From Pseudomonadales bacterium (GTDB lineage: Bacteria > Pseudomonadota > Gammaproteobacteria > Pseudomonadales > Pseudohongiellaceae): a stretch of DNA of 50,425 nucleotides. Under the pieces are notes generated by a model. The model saw only the letters and a list, made by a program, of their open reading frames with translations. It had not been told where the DNA came from and did no database searches. The DNA is taken from assembly GCA_022819645.1 (NCBI GenBank), contig JAJEGU010000013.1:1-50425 (forward strand), written 5' to 3'. Both the position numbers and the translations under genes were made by a program. Shown here piece by piece: positions 25,879 through 33,965 of the stretch. The number at the start of each line of letters is the position of its first letter. Position 1 is the first letter of the stretch.

Positions 25879-26001
25879 GTCATTCTGCGCGTAGTCGCAG
25901 AATCTCCTTGGGGGTGGGGGGGCACTGCATGAGATTCCGCGACTGCGCTTCGCTCCGCGCGGAATGACATGAAGGCTGGAGCGTCAATATGAGAATTACT
26001 G
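25879..26001. repeat. Composite REP/BIME-like element near tRNA-Asn
   Basis: It comprises a palindrome (25879-25906), a G-rich spacer, a second palindrome (about 25931-25968) and the tail GGCTGGAGCGTCAATATGAG. The tail is also found after the copy at 50369, and inverted at 29462. It lies between tRNA-Asn and a small membrane-protein gene. Confidence 0.8.
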
Positions 26002-26022
26002 CAAATGAATATCGCGGGTTGA

Positions 26023-26295
26023 TCAGTTCGGCGATTCCGTTTCCGGCATATCGAATCTTTGCAGGCCGTCGAGGATTTGTTCGATTCTGATCAGACGCTG
26101 CTCGTTGTACTCGACCTTTGTTTCAACCCGAGCCAGGCGTTCGCTCAGGGCCGCGATGTCCCTCGACGTCCGTTCGCCCAGGTCGGCGATTTCGGCGCGG
26201 ATTTCCTGATTCTCGTTGCTCAGGTAGAGCACCGCGAGCAGGAACATCGCCGCGACCGGCGCATTCGTCCGGAGCATCTCCATCATGGCTTCCAC
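26023..26295 (-). CDS. Small membrane protein with coiled coil
   Basis: This 90-residue protein has one hydrophobic helix (APVAAMFLLAVLYL, about 12-26) followed by a charged coiled coil (DLGERTSRDIAALSERLARV and ETKVEYNEQRLIRIEQIL). There is no recognisable domain. It resembles other small bitopic proteins with a short N-terminal anchor and a cytoplasmic or periplasmic coil. The start could be M1, M4 or M5. Its role is unknown. Gene order does not help: a polysaccharide gene follows after 103 bp and a BIME precedes it. Confidence 0.55.
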   Translation of the reverse strand: MEAMMEMLRTNAPVAAMFLLAVLYLSNENQEIRAEIADLGERTSRDIAALSERLARVETKVEYNEQRLIRIEQILDGLQRFDMPETESPN

Positions 26296-26398
26296 TTGCC
26301 ATTCCCCTCCATATCATAGCAACAGGTGAATCATGAGCCTACTCCCGGGTTATCCTGAATATCAAGAGATATCCCCCAAAACTCCTCCCGGAAACACC

Positions 26399-28354
26399 TT
26401 ACTTCTGAAACAGGCGGCGCACGTTTTCCTGGGCCGGGGCGGATTGGGGAGTTTCCCGGGGAGTCGTCCAGAGCGGGTCGATGGTTTCTTCCTTCGGGTC
26501 GAAGCCGTCGACGGCTTCCTTCAGCACCTGCCGCAATTCCCGGAAATCGTAGTTCAGGCAGGCCCGCTCAAGGCGTTGCAACATGGGATTGAGCTGTTCC
26601 GCGGGCAGGCTGTCCTCTTCGGCCCGCATGATCTTGGGATGCTCGGTGCCGGTGACCGACTTGCCGATCATCAACTCCTCGTGGAGCTTCTCGCCGGACC
26701 GCAGGCCGCTGTATTCAATGGCGATATCGCCGCGGTAGGTATTGGGGTCCCGCACGTCATAGCCCATCAGGTGGACCATTTTCCGCGCGAGCTCGACGAT
26801 CTGTATCGGCTCGTGCATGTCGAGCACGAAAACATCGCCGCCGGTGGCCATGGAGCCCGCCTGGATCACAAGCTGGGCGGCCTCCTGCACGGTCATGAAA
26901 TAGCGGGTGACTTCCGGATGGGTCACGGTCACCGGGCCGCCCGAGGCAATCTGGCGGCGGAACAGGGGCACCACCGAGCCCGAGGAGCCGAGCACATTGC
27001 CAAAACGCACTATACTGAACTTGGTTTCGCCCTCGTCCGGGGCCATGGCCTGCAGAACCTGCTCGGCGAGACGCTTGGTGGCACCCATGTAATTGGTGGG
27101 TCGCACCGCCTTGTCGGTGGAAATCAGCACAAAATCGCTTACCCCGAACTTTCGTGACGCCCGGGCTGCGGCAAGGGTGCCAAAGACATTGTTGGCCACG
27201 CCTTCGAAAATATTCTTCTCCACCATGGGCACCTGCTTGTAGGCGGCGGCGTGATACACCGTTTCAATGCCGAAGGTTTCGATAAGGTTTTCCATGTGGG
27301 GCCGGTTGCAGACCGAACCGAGCAAGGCGACAACTTCGATTCGGGCGCCGCTTTCGCTGGCGTCAAGTCGCTTGCGCAGTTCATTTTCGATCTCATAGAG
27401 GCCGATTTCGGACAGGTCGAGCATGATCAGCCGGGTCGGCCCCGCATTGACGATCTGACGACACAGTTCGGAGCCGATGGAGCCGCCGGCACCGGTTACG
27501 AGCACCGATTTGGCGGTGATGCAGGCGCCAAGCAGACGCTGGCTCGGGGGCACGATATCGCGGCCGAGCAGATCCTCGATATCGATTTCGCGCACTTCAT
27601 GCACTTCCACCTTGCCGGAAACCATGTCGAACAGGTCCGGCACGGTTTTCACATGCACCGGCAAATGTTCCAGACGGTTGATGATTTCCTTGCGTTCGGC
27701 GTGGGTGGCCGAAGGGATCGCCAGCAGAATCTGGCGCACCGAATACGATTCGATCAGTTCATACAGCGAGTTCGGGCTGTAGACGCGAATGCCGTGGACG
27801 GTACTGCCGATCATGCGGTGGCTGTCATCGACAAAAGCCACCGGCAGGTACTGCTCACCATTCTGCAGGGCCACCAGCAACTGCATGCCCGACGAGCCGG
27901 CGCCGTAGATGATGACCGGCTCCTTGGGCCGGAAATTCTGAATCAGCGCCTGGGTCATGACCTTGACCAGAAAGCGGCTGCCGCCGGTGAGCAGCAGGGC
28001 GAGCATCCAGAATATGGGGAACAGCGAATAGTCCAGCGATTCCGGCGGCAATGACAGAAAACACGCCGCCGCCACCAGGCAGGCGGTAAAACTCACCGCC
28101 TTCAGCAACTGGACGACGAATTGCAGGCCCAGATACAGTACCAGGGCGCGGTACACGCCCACGCGCACGAAAACCAGCAGGCTGCAGGCCACCGCCGCGG
28201 AGAGATAGGCGTAAAAAAGCTGGTTCTGGGCGGCGAAGTCGTAACCGAGCAGGCCAAAGGCGAGCGACAGCGCGACCACCAGCATGGCGGTGTCCGCCAG
28301 CAGCAGGCCGATCAGCTTGACCGAGCGCGAAAGTGGAAAGTTGTACAGATGCAT
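26399..28354 (-). CDS. Membrane-bound nucleotide-sugar 4,6-dehydratase, CapD/WbpM type
   Basis: The 651-residue protein has four N-terminal membrane helices (from VKLIGLLLADTAMLVVALSL), a first Rossmann-like domain (VIIYGAGSSGMQLL) and a C-terminal short-chain dehydrogenase domain with SVLVTGAGGSIGSELCRQ, the catalytic region STDKAVRPTNYMGATKRLAE and RFGNVLGSSGSV. Enzymes of this class turn UDP-GlcNAc into a 4-keto-6-deoxy sugar for O-antigen or capsule. The usual active-site Tyr appears as NYMGATK, with Met-Gly where many homologues have similar residues. The gene follows the WecA/WbpL-like gene with a one-base gap, so the two form a surface-polysaccharide initiation unit. Confidence 0.92.
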   Translation of the reverse strand: MHLYNFPLSRSVKLIGLLLADTAMLVVALSLAFGLLGYDFAAQNQLFYAYLSAAVACSLLVFVRVGVYRALVLYLGLQFVVQLLKAVSFTACLVAAACFLSLPPESLDYSLFPIFWMLALLLTGGSRFLVKVMTQALIQNFRPKEPVIIYGAGSSGMQLLVALQNGEQYLPVAFVDDSHRMIGSTVHGIRVYSPNSLYELIESYSVRQILLAIPSATHAERKEIINRLEHLPVHVKTVPDLFDMVSGKVEVHEVREIDIEDLLGRDIVPPSQRLLGACITAKSVLVTGAGGSIGSELCRQIVNAGPTRLIMLDLSEIGLYEIENELRKRLDASESGARIEVVALLGSVCNRPHMENLIETFGIETVYHAAAYKQVPMVEKNIFEGVANNVFGTLAAARASRKFGVSDFVLISTDKAVRPTNYMGATKRLAEQVLQAMAPDEGETKFSIVRFGNVLGSSGSVVPLFRRQIASGGPVTVTHPEVTRYFMTVQEAAQLVIQAGSMATGGDVFVLDMHEPIQIVELARKMVHLMGYDVRDPNTYRGDIAIEYSGLRSGEKLHEELMIGKSVTGTEHPKIMRAEEDSLPAEQLNPMLQRLERACLNYDFRELRQVLKEAVDGFDPKEETIDPLWTTPRETPQSAPAQENVRRLFQK

Positions 28355-28355
28355 G

Positions 28356-29390
28356 TTACCGCCCGGCAGAGGGAATGCCGGCCCCCAGCTTCCAGGCGAG
28401 CGAGGCCAGTGGCGCAAGTCCCAGCAAGGTCAGCGGCATACCCCATTGTGGCTGGAATACCGACAAACATGCAAGCGGCCCGAGCCAGAAAACGTTGACC
28501 GCGAGAATCGCCCCGGTAACCTTGCCATGGCTGCCGAATCTCCGGGCGGCATGCTGGTAGGCGTGGCAGCAATGCCCTTCGTACCACTTGTCGCCCCGCC
28601 AGATGCGACGCAGCAGGGTGACCGTGGCGTCGGTGGCGAAAACCCCGAGCAGCAACAGCCAGGTCCATACCGTGGTGCCGCCCTCGTCCAGGCTCAGCAA
28701 AGCCAGCACGCCGAGACTGAATCCGATAAACCCGCTCCCCGCATCGCCCAGGAAGATCCGCGCCGGCGGCCAGTTCCAGGCGAGAAAGCCCAGGCCGGCG
28801 GCGCAGAGGCCGCCGCTGAGCAGACCGAGCGCCATATCGTCGAACATCACCCCCAGGAGAAAACCCAGTACGGTGATGAAAACCAGTTCCGTGGCTGCCA
28901 GCCCGTCGATGCCATCCATGAAGTTGTAGAGATTGATGAGCCATACCAGCGACAGCGCGGCGAGGGTGTTGAGCAGCAGCGAGTTGGCAATGACGAAAAA
29001 CAGGAAATCCACCGGCTGGGGTGTGGCCAGCCAGAGCAAGACCCAGGCAGCCGCCGCAAACTGCAAAAAAAGCCGCAGGGAAAGCGGCAGCTTGCGCAGA
29101 TCATCGAAAAGGCCGACCCCGGCCACGATAACGCCGCCCCCCGCCAGGGCAAGAAAGTGGGAATCCGCCAACAGCCCGTAACGCCAACAGGCCATCGCAT
29201 ACAGCAGAAATAGCAGCGCGATGGCCAGTCCGCCCCCCACGGGAATCGGCTCCTCGTGGAGGCTGCGGGCCACCGGCACATCCAGCGCGCTCCATTGCAG
29301 GGCGATCCGGCGAATGGAGCCGGTCAACAGCAAGGCGGCAAGGAACAACCCGGTGAGAACGGCGGCAAGCAGCATCGAGCAGCCCGGCAA
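28356..29390 (-). CDS. Undecaprenyl-phosphate sugar-1-phosphate transferase, WecA/WbpL family
   Basis: This polytopic enzyme (344 residues, about ten hydrophobic helices) adds a sugar phosphate from a UDP-sugar to undecaprenyl phosphate, starting O-antigen or capsule repeat synthesis. Key motifs: LFDDLRKLPLSLRLFLQ, the Mg-binding NLYNFMDGIDGLA, FLGDAGSGFIGF, and the C-terminal His-rich loop HCCHAYQHAARR that is thought to set sugar specificity. The last differs slightly from that of WecA and looks closer to WbpL, whose product suits the neighbouring 4,6-dehydratase. Specificity is inferred, not shown. Confidence 0.9.
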   Translation of the reverse strand: MPGCSMLLAAVLTGLFLAALLLTGSIRRIALQWSALDVPVARSLHEEPIPVGGGLAIALLFLLYAMACWRYGLLADSHFLALAGGGVIVAGVGLFDDLRKLPLSLRLFLQFAAAAWVLLWLATPQPVDFLFFVIANSLLLNTLAALSLVWLINLYNFMDGIDGLAATELVFITVLGFLLGVMFDDMALGLLSGGLCAAGLGFLAWNWPPARIFLGDAGSGFIGFSLGVLALLSLDEGGTTVWTWLLLLGVFATDATVTLLRRIWRGDKWYEGHCCHAYQHAARRFGSHGKVTGAILAVNVFWLGPLACLSVFQPQWGMPLTLLGLAPLASLAWKLGAGIPSAGR

Positions 29391-29461
29391 AAGCCGCGAT
29401 TATACCCCGGCGCACACCCTTCTCCGTTATTCATTCTGTCTCCTTCCGGCAAATCTCATTA

Positions 29462-29517
29462 TGACGCTCCAAGCTTCATGTCATTCTGCGCGAAGCGAAG
29501 CGTAGTCGCAGAATCTC
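29462..29517. repeat. REP-like element upstream of the WecA-like gene
   Basis: It carries the tail TGACGCTCCAAGCTTCATGT (inverse of the conserved GAAGCTTGGAGCGTCA) followed by a full palindrome, GTCATTCTGCGCGAAGCGAA through GTCGCAGAATCTC (29480-29517). It is directly followed by a copy of the hairpin-rich repeat. Confidence 0.82.
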
Positions 29518-29520
29518 TTT

Positions 29521-29582
29521 GTATTCTCTGAAAAACAAAAGCGTGGTTTTGTTTTGCTCTCGAATTCAATGGCTTACGCCAT
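29521..29582. repeat. Hairpin-rich dispersed repeat, copy A
   Basis: It shares GTATTCTCTGAAAAAC, then a hairpin AAAACAAAA-GCGTGG-TTTTGTTTT, then CGAATTCAATGGCTTACGCC, with bases 47204-47297. Copy A lacks the extra CTCCATCCGTGGAG hairpin present in copy B. Confidence 0.8.
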
Positions 29583-29630
29583 CCATTGCGCGGCTTTTGG
29601 GGCTTCGACAAATCCCGGATTCGAAAAATC

Positions 29631-29661
29631 CAGACGCTCCCGGGGTTTTCGGGAGCGTCTG
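29631..29661 (-). terminator. Candidate intrinsic terminator of comEA
   Basis: A 12-bp perfect stem (CAGACGCTCCCG with CGGGAGCGTCTG) and a 7-base loop start 14 bases after the comEA stop. On the minus strand the stem is followed by GATTTTTC. That is what an intrinsic terminator for the comEA transcript should look like. Confidence 0.7.
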
Positions 29662-29675
29662 CAAGCAGCTTGCGA

Positions 29676-29984
29676 CTATTCGCTTTCCAGGGCGATTCGT
29701 TCCCGGTTCCTTTCCAGGGTGCCGGGGCCGATTCCCTTCACTTCCATCAGCTCCTCCACGGACTGGAAGGCGCCGAACATCTCGCGGTAGGCGACAATCT
29801 CCTGAGCCTTGACCAGGCCCACGCCGTCCAGCGCCGCGGCAATGGCGGCGGCGTCGGCGGAGTTGATGTCGATTCGCGCGACTTCCCCCGAATCCGCCGC
29901 CGGGGTTTCGGCGGCCAGGCTCAGGGGAGCGGCAAGCAGGCTGAAAAGGAAAATCGCGGTGGCAAACCAGCGGTTCGGTTTCAT
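29676..29984 (-). CDS. comEA: ComEA-like helix-hairpin-helix DNA-binding protein
   Basis: This 102-residue exported protein has a signal peptide (MKPNRWFATAIFLFSLLAAP, cleavage near SLAAE) and then a ComEA-type double helix-hairpin-helix domain: IDINSADAAAIAAALDGVG and EVKGIGPGTLERNRERI. ComEA binds incoming double-stranded DNA in the periplasm during transformation and may ratchet it in. It pairs functionally with comEC at 18606. The single domain and length are those of the gammaproteobacterial form. Confidence 0.9.
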   Translation of the reverse strand: MKPNRWFATAIFLFSLLAAPLSLAAETPAADSGEVARIDINSADAAAIAAALDGVGLVKAQEIVAYREMFGAFQSVEELMEVKGIGPGTLERNRERIALESE

Positions 29985-30076
29985 GATCGTATCCTCATCT
30001 GAAGTTGGAAATGGAAACAGCCTCGAAAGTGGAATCGCGGGGTTTCGCGATTCCGTCCGGCGACTGCGACCAAAGC

Positions 30077-30826
30077 CTAGGACAGATTCGGCAAATTGCC
30101 ATGAATTTCGCTGCAGAAAGTTTCCAGCGCCGCCGCCGGGTCTTTCGCCCGGGCAATCGGGCGCCCCACCACGAGATAATCAGCGCCGGCGGCAACGGCT
30201 TCGGCGGGCCCCATGACCCGTTTCTGATCCTCCGGGGAATCTTCTGGCCGGCGAATGCCGGGAGTGACCAGCAACATCTCCGGGCCGAGTTCGCGCCGCA
30301 GCATGGCGGCCTCCGCCGCTGAACAGACAAGGCCATGGAGACCGGCGCTTTCGCAGAGCCGGGCCAGCCGCAGCACCTGATCCCGGGCATTCCCGGTGGC
30401 CAGGCCAATCTGCGCCAGATCCCCGTCATTCAGGCTGGTGAGCACGGTTACGCCAACGATCCGGGGGCTCTTTTCCCCACGGGCCGCTTTCGCGACCGCC
30501 ACCGCGGCTTCCAGCATGGCCCTGCCGCCGGATGCGTGCACGTTGAGCATCCATACGCCGGGAAGCCCGGCGGCGGCGGCAACGGCGCCGGCCACGGTAT
30601 TGGGAATATCGTGAAACTTCAGATCGAGAAATATCTCAAAGTCCCGCTCATGCACCTGCCGCAGCAGGCCGGGTCCACAGGCGGTGAACAGCTCCTTGCC
30701 GATCTTGGCCCGGCATTTTGCCGGGTCGAGCCGGTCCAGCAGGCGCAGGGCCCCGGCTTCATCGGCAAAATCCAGGGCGACGATGATTCGCTTTTCGTCC
30801 CGGGAGTTGGAATCTTGTCGGCTCAT
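30077..30826 (-). CDS. pyrF: Orotidine 5'-phosphate decarboxylase
   Basis: PyrF makes UMP from OMP, the last step of pyrimidine synthesis. The 249-residue TIM barrel shows IIVALDFADE at the N-terminus, the active-site LDLKFHDIPNT (Asp-x-Lys-x-x-Asp), and phosphate-binding LVTPGIRRP and DYLVVGRPIARA. The ATG overlaps the lapA stop by 4 bp. The order rpsA-ihfB-lapA-pyrF is common in gammaproteobacteria. Confidence 0.96.
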   Translation of the reverse strand: MSRQDSNSRDEKRIIVALDFADEAGALRLLDRLDPAKCRAKIGKELFTACGPGLLRQVHERDFEIFLDLKFHDIPNTVAGAVAAAAGLPGVWMLNVHASGGRAMLEAAVAVAKAARGEKSPRIVGVTVLTSLNDGDLAQIGLATGNARDQVLRLARLCESAGLHGLVCSAAEAAMLRRELGPEMLLVTPGIRRPEDSPEDQKRVMGPAEAVAAGADYLVVGRPIARAKDPAAALETFCSEIHGNLPNLS

Positions 30827-31137
30827 GCCCGCTCTGTTCCCTCATCACCGGCCCTGAGGCTTTCGGCCTCCTGTCTTGCGGCGGCGAGTTGCCGCTTCAG
30901 CCGCCGCTCCCGGCCGTTGCGGCGCAGGCCCTGAAACAACCGCAGGCCCAGCAGCAGGCCCAGCAGGCCGCCGGCAACGAAGGCGCCCATGATCCAGATG
31001 GAAACCGCCTGGGGCGGCAGACGCCAGTCGCCAATGCCGATGCTTACCGGAGTATGGTTGTACCAGGCGAAGACCACGGCGGCGACAAATACGCAGATTA
31101 CGAAAAATCCCGCCAGCAATCGCTTGAGCGTTCGCAT
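30823..31137 (-). CDS. lapA: LapA family (DUF1049) membrane protein
   Basis: The 104-residue protein has two membrane helices (LLAGFFVICVFVAAVVFAWY; AVSIWIMGAFVAGGLLGLLL) and a basic coiled-coil C-terminus (RRNGRERRLKRQLAAARQEA). In E. coli LapA (YciS) works with LapB in LPS assembly and control of LpxC. Here no lapB follows; pyrF comes next, where E. coli has lapA-lapB-pyrF. lapB may be elsewhere or lost. The ihfB gene is 25 bp upstream. Confidence 0.87.
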   Translation of the reverse strand: MRTLKRLLAGFFVICVFVAAVVFAWYNHTPVSIGIGDWRLPPQAVSIWIMGAFVAGGLLGLLLGLRLFQGLRRNGRERRLKRQLAAARQEAESLRAGDEGTERA

Positions 31138-31162
31138 CTGCGCGGTGGCCGCCGGTTCCGGT

Positions 31163-31471
31163 TCAGACGCGGAGACGGTTTTCTTCCAGCATCCGCCGGT
31201 TTACCCGCTCGCGCAGTTCCTTGCCGGGCTTGAAATGCGGGACGTGTTTGCCGGGCAGGGTGACCGAAATTCCCGTGCGTGGATTCCGGCCCACCCGGGG
31301 CAGCCGGTAATGCAGGGAAAAGCTGCCAAAACCCCGAATTTCGATCCGCCGCCCCTGGGACAGCACCCAGGCCATGTGCTCAACGGTTGCCTTGACGGCG
31401 AGTTCCACATCCCTGGGCGAGAGCTGGTCCTGCTTTGCGGCGATGCGATCAATCAATTCGGATTTGGTCAT
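31163..31471 (-). CDS. ihfB: Integration host factor beta subunit
   Basis: The 102-residue protein has the HU/IHF fold: [40 protein letters not shown] with the beta-arm Pro that intercalates in DNA, and a basic C-terminus. IHF bends DNA for recombination and transcription. The start overlaps the rpsA stop (TGATG type), so it is coupled to rpsA; its partner ihfA is at 42653. Conserved position after rpsA settles beta over alpha. Confidence 0.96.
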   Translation of the reverse strand: MTKSELIDRIAAKQDQLSPRDVELAVKATVEHMAWVLSQGRRIEIRGFGSFSLHYRLPRVGRNPRTGISVTLPGKHVPHFKPGKELRERVNRRMLEENRLRV

Positions 31472-33150
31472 CAGCTTCCCTTTTTCAACTGCGCCTTGAT
31501 CAGGCCGCCAATGGTGCCCGGCGAAACTTCCGCCGCTTCCTGATTCTTGTGCTGCTTCACCGCCTCCCTTTCCTGATCGAGTTCGATGGCCTTGATGGAA
31601 AGGTTCAGCACGCGGTTCTTGCGGTCCACGCCGACGATCTTGACTTCGACTTCGGCGCCTTCCTGCAATTCCTGGCGCGCGTCCTTGATTTTCTCGCGCT
31701 TGATTTCCGAGGCCTTGAGCAGGCCTTCCATGTCTTCGCCGAGCGAGACCATGGCGGCCTTGGCCTCCACCGACACCACGGTCCCCTTGACTATACTGCC
31801 GGGACGGTTGGCCGAGATGTAGTCCGCGAAAGGATCATCGCCGAGTTGCTTGATGCCAAGGGAAATGCGCTCGCGCTCCGGGTCGATGGAGAGAATGACG
31901 GTTTCAATCTGCTGTCCCTTGCTGAAACGGCGCACGGCTTCTTCGCCGGATTCGTCCCAGGAAATGTCGGACAGATGCACCAGGCCGTCGATATTGCCTT
32001 CCAGGCCGATGAAAATCCCGAAATCGGTAATCGACTTGATGGCGCCGCTGATGCGGTCGCCCTTGCCATGGGCTTCGGCGAAACGTTCCCAGGGGTTCTG
32101 GTGGCATTGCTTGATGCCCAGGGAAATGCGGCGGCGCTCCTCGTCGATATCGAGCACCATGACGTCGACTTCATCGCCGAGCTGCACCACCTTGGAGGGA
32201 TGGATATTGCGGTTGGTCCAGTCCATTTCGGAAACATGCACCAGGCCTTCCACGCCTTCTTCGAGTTCCGCGAAACAGCCGTAATCGGTGACATTGGTGA
32301 CCACGGCGGGGACCCGGGTGTGCACGGGATAGCGCTTCTTGATGGCGACCCAGGGGTCTTCCCCCATCTGCTTCAGGCCCAGGGAAACGCGGCTGCGGGA
32401 GCGGTCGTACTTGAGAATCTTTACTTCGAGTTCGTCGCCGACATTGACGATTTCCGAGGGATTCTTGATCCGCTTCCAGGACATGTCGGTAATGTGCAGC
32501 AGACCGTCCACCCCGCCGAGATCGACGAATGCGCCATATTCGGTGAGGTTCTTGACCACGCCCTTGATGAACATGCCTTCCTCAAGCCGCTCGAGCAGGG
32601 CTTCGCGCTCTTCGGAACTGACCGATTCCAGCACGGCGCGGCGGGAAACCACCACATTGTTGCGCTTGCGGTCGAGCTTGATCAGCTTGAATTCCAGTTG
32701 CTGGCCTTCCAGGTGCTGGGAATCCCGGACCGGCCGCACATCAAGCAGCGAGCCGGGCAGAAAGGCGCGGATATTGTTCAGGTCGACGGTGAAACCACCC
32801 TTGACCTTGCCGCTGATGAAGCCGGAAACCGGCTCGTCGGATTCATGGGCCGCCTCGAGCTTGAGCCAGGATTCGGCGCGCTTGGCCTTCTCCCGGGACA
32901 GCCGGGTTTCGCCAAAACCGTCCTCGACGCTTTCCAGCGCCACCCTGACCTCATCGCCCACCGAGAGGCTGAAATCGCCTTCCTCATCGACGAATTGATT
33001 GCGGGGGATGATGCCTTCGGACTTCAGCCCGGCATTGACGGTTACCCATTCGGTATCGATTTCCACCACGGTGCCGGTGACGATGGCGCCGGGGGTCATG
33101 TCGATATTGTGCAGACTTTCTTCAAACAGTTCCTGAAAACTTTCAGCCAT
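31471..33150 (-). CDS. rpsA: 30S ribosomal protein S1
   Basis: S1 helps the 30S subunit bind and unfold mRNA. The 559-residue protein has six S1 (OB) domains, visible as repeated GxFV/GCF blocks: [78 protein letters not shown] and [18 protein letters not shown] take the ATG at 33150 ([12 protein letters not shown]). An in-frame ATG at 33168 would add six residues. No strong Shine-Dalgarno precedes it; rpsA of enterics also lacks one and uses a folded leader that S1 itself represses, which may apply here to the 140-base gap after cmk. Confidence 0.97.
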   Translation of the reverse strand: MAESFQELFEESLHNIDMTPGAIVTGTVVEIDTEWVTVNAGLKSEGIIPRNQFVDEEGDFSLSVGDEVRVALESVEDGFGETRLSREKAKRAESWLKLEAAHESDEPVSGFISGKVKGGFTVDLNNIRAFLPGSLLDVRPVRDSQHLEGQQLEFKLIKLDRKRNNVVVSRRAVLESVSSEEREALLERLEEGMFIKGVVKNLTEYGAFVDLGGVDGLLHITDMSWKRIKNPSEIVNVGDELEVKILKYDRSRSRVSLGLKQMGEDPWVAIKKRYPVHTRVPAVVTNVTDYGCFAELEEGVEGLVHVSEMDWTNRNIHPSKVVQLGDEVDVMVLDIDEERRRISLGIKQCHQNPWERFAEAHGKGDRISGAIKSITDFGIFIGLEGNIDGLVHLSDISWDESGEEAVRRFSKGQQIETVILSIDPERERISLGIKQLGDDPFADYISANRPGSIVKGTVVSVEAKAAMVSLGEDMEGLLKASEIKREKIKDARQELQEGAEVEVKIVGVDRKNRVLNLSIKAIELDQEREAVKQHKNQEAAEVSPGTIGGLIKAQLKKGS

Positions 33151-33290
33151 GGAATTACCAGTTGTCATGGACGGCTCGCAGGAGCGCCGCTTCCCTCCAC
33201 CGCACGCCAGTATGCGGCTCTGTTGGTCTGGTCCATTCGAAGCCGATGCTGGCCGAAGTTTCGAAAGGACGCCTGGGTCTGTTTTCGCGG

Positions 33291-33965
33291 TCAGCCGCTG
33301 CCCTGGCAACGGCCCCGCATGACTTGCATGATCCGATCCACCACCTGGGCAATGGTCAATTGCGAAGTGTCGATCCCGATTGCCCGCTCGGCCGGTCGCA
33401 GGGGCGATATGCTTCGCTGTTCATCGCGACGGTCCCGGGCCCGCAAGTCCCGCAAAAGGTCGGGCAGTCTAGCACCGAGCCCCCTGTCAAGCAACTGCCT
33501 GTGGCGACGGCCGGCGCGGATTTCCGGGCTTGCGGTAAGGAAGAACTTGTATTTTGCGTCGGGGAAAACCACCGCTCCCATGTCGCGGCCTTCGGCGACG
33601 AGACCGGGGGAGCTGCGAAAACCGTGCTGCACAGGCAGAAGAACCCGGCGCACTTCGGCAAGCGCCGCGACGCGGCTGGCGCTTTCATCCATCGCTCCGG
33701 TTCGAATCTCGCCGCTGACATCGCGGCCACCGAGGCTGACCCGGCCGTTTCCCGGGAATGCAATCTTCAGTCCGGGCGCCATTCTTGCGATCGCCGCGCC
33801 ATTTCCCAAATCGATTCCCTGCTCGCAGGCCGCCAGCGCCAGCACGCGATACAGCGCTCCGCTGTCGAGGAGGCGGTAACCGAGTTCCTTCGCCACCAGG
33901 CCGGCAATCGTGCCCTTGCCCGTGGCGGAAGGCCCGTCGATGGTGATGACCGGCGCCTTGCTCAC
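33291..33965 (-). CDS. cmk: Cytidylate kinase
   Basis: Cmk phosphorylates CMP and dCMP. The 224-residue protein begins [20 protein letters not shown] (P-loop) and has [24 protein letters not shown] and the LID region [16 protein letters not shown]. The GTG start overlaps the TGA of tyrA-aroA (GTGA); the frame is open further upstream but that part is shadow. The order aroA-cmk-rpsA is highly conserved. Confidence 0.96.
   Translation of the reverse strand: MSKAPVITIDGPSATGKGTIAGLVAKELGYRLLDSGALYRVLALAACEQGIDLGNGAAIARMAPGLKIAFPGNGRVSLGGRDVSGEIRTGAMDESASRVAALAEVRRVLLPVQHGFRSSPGLVAEGRDMGAVVFPDAKYKFFLTASPEIRAGRRHRQLLDRGLGARLPDLLRDLRARDRRDEQRSISPLRPAERAIGIDTSQLTIAQVVDRIMQVMRGRCQGSG

Noticed and set aside
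31435-33879. An 814-residue plus-strand frame opposite rpsA and cmk
   Set aside because: Shadow of the S1 repeats; the apparent periodicity follows the coding strand.
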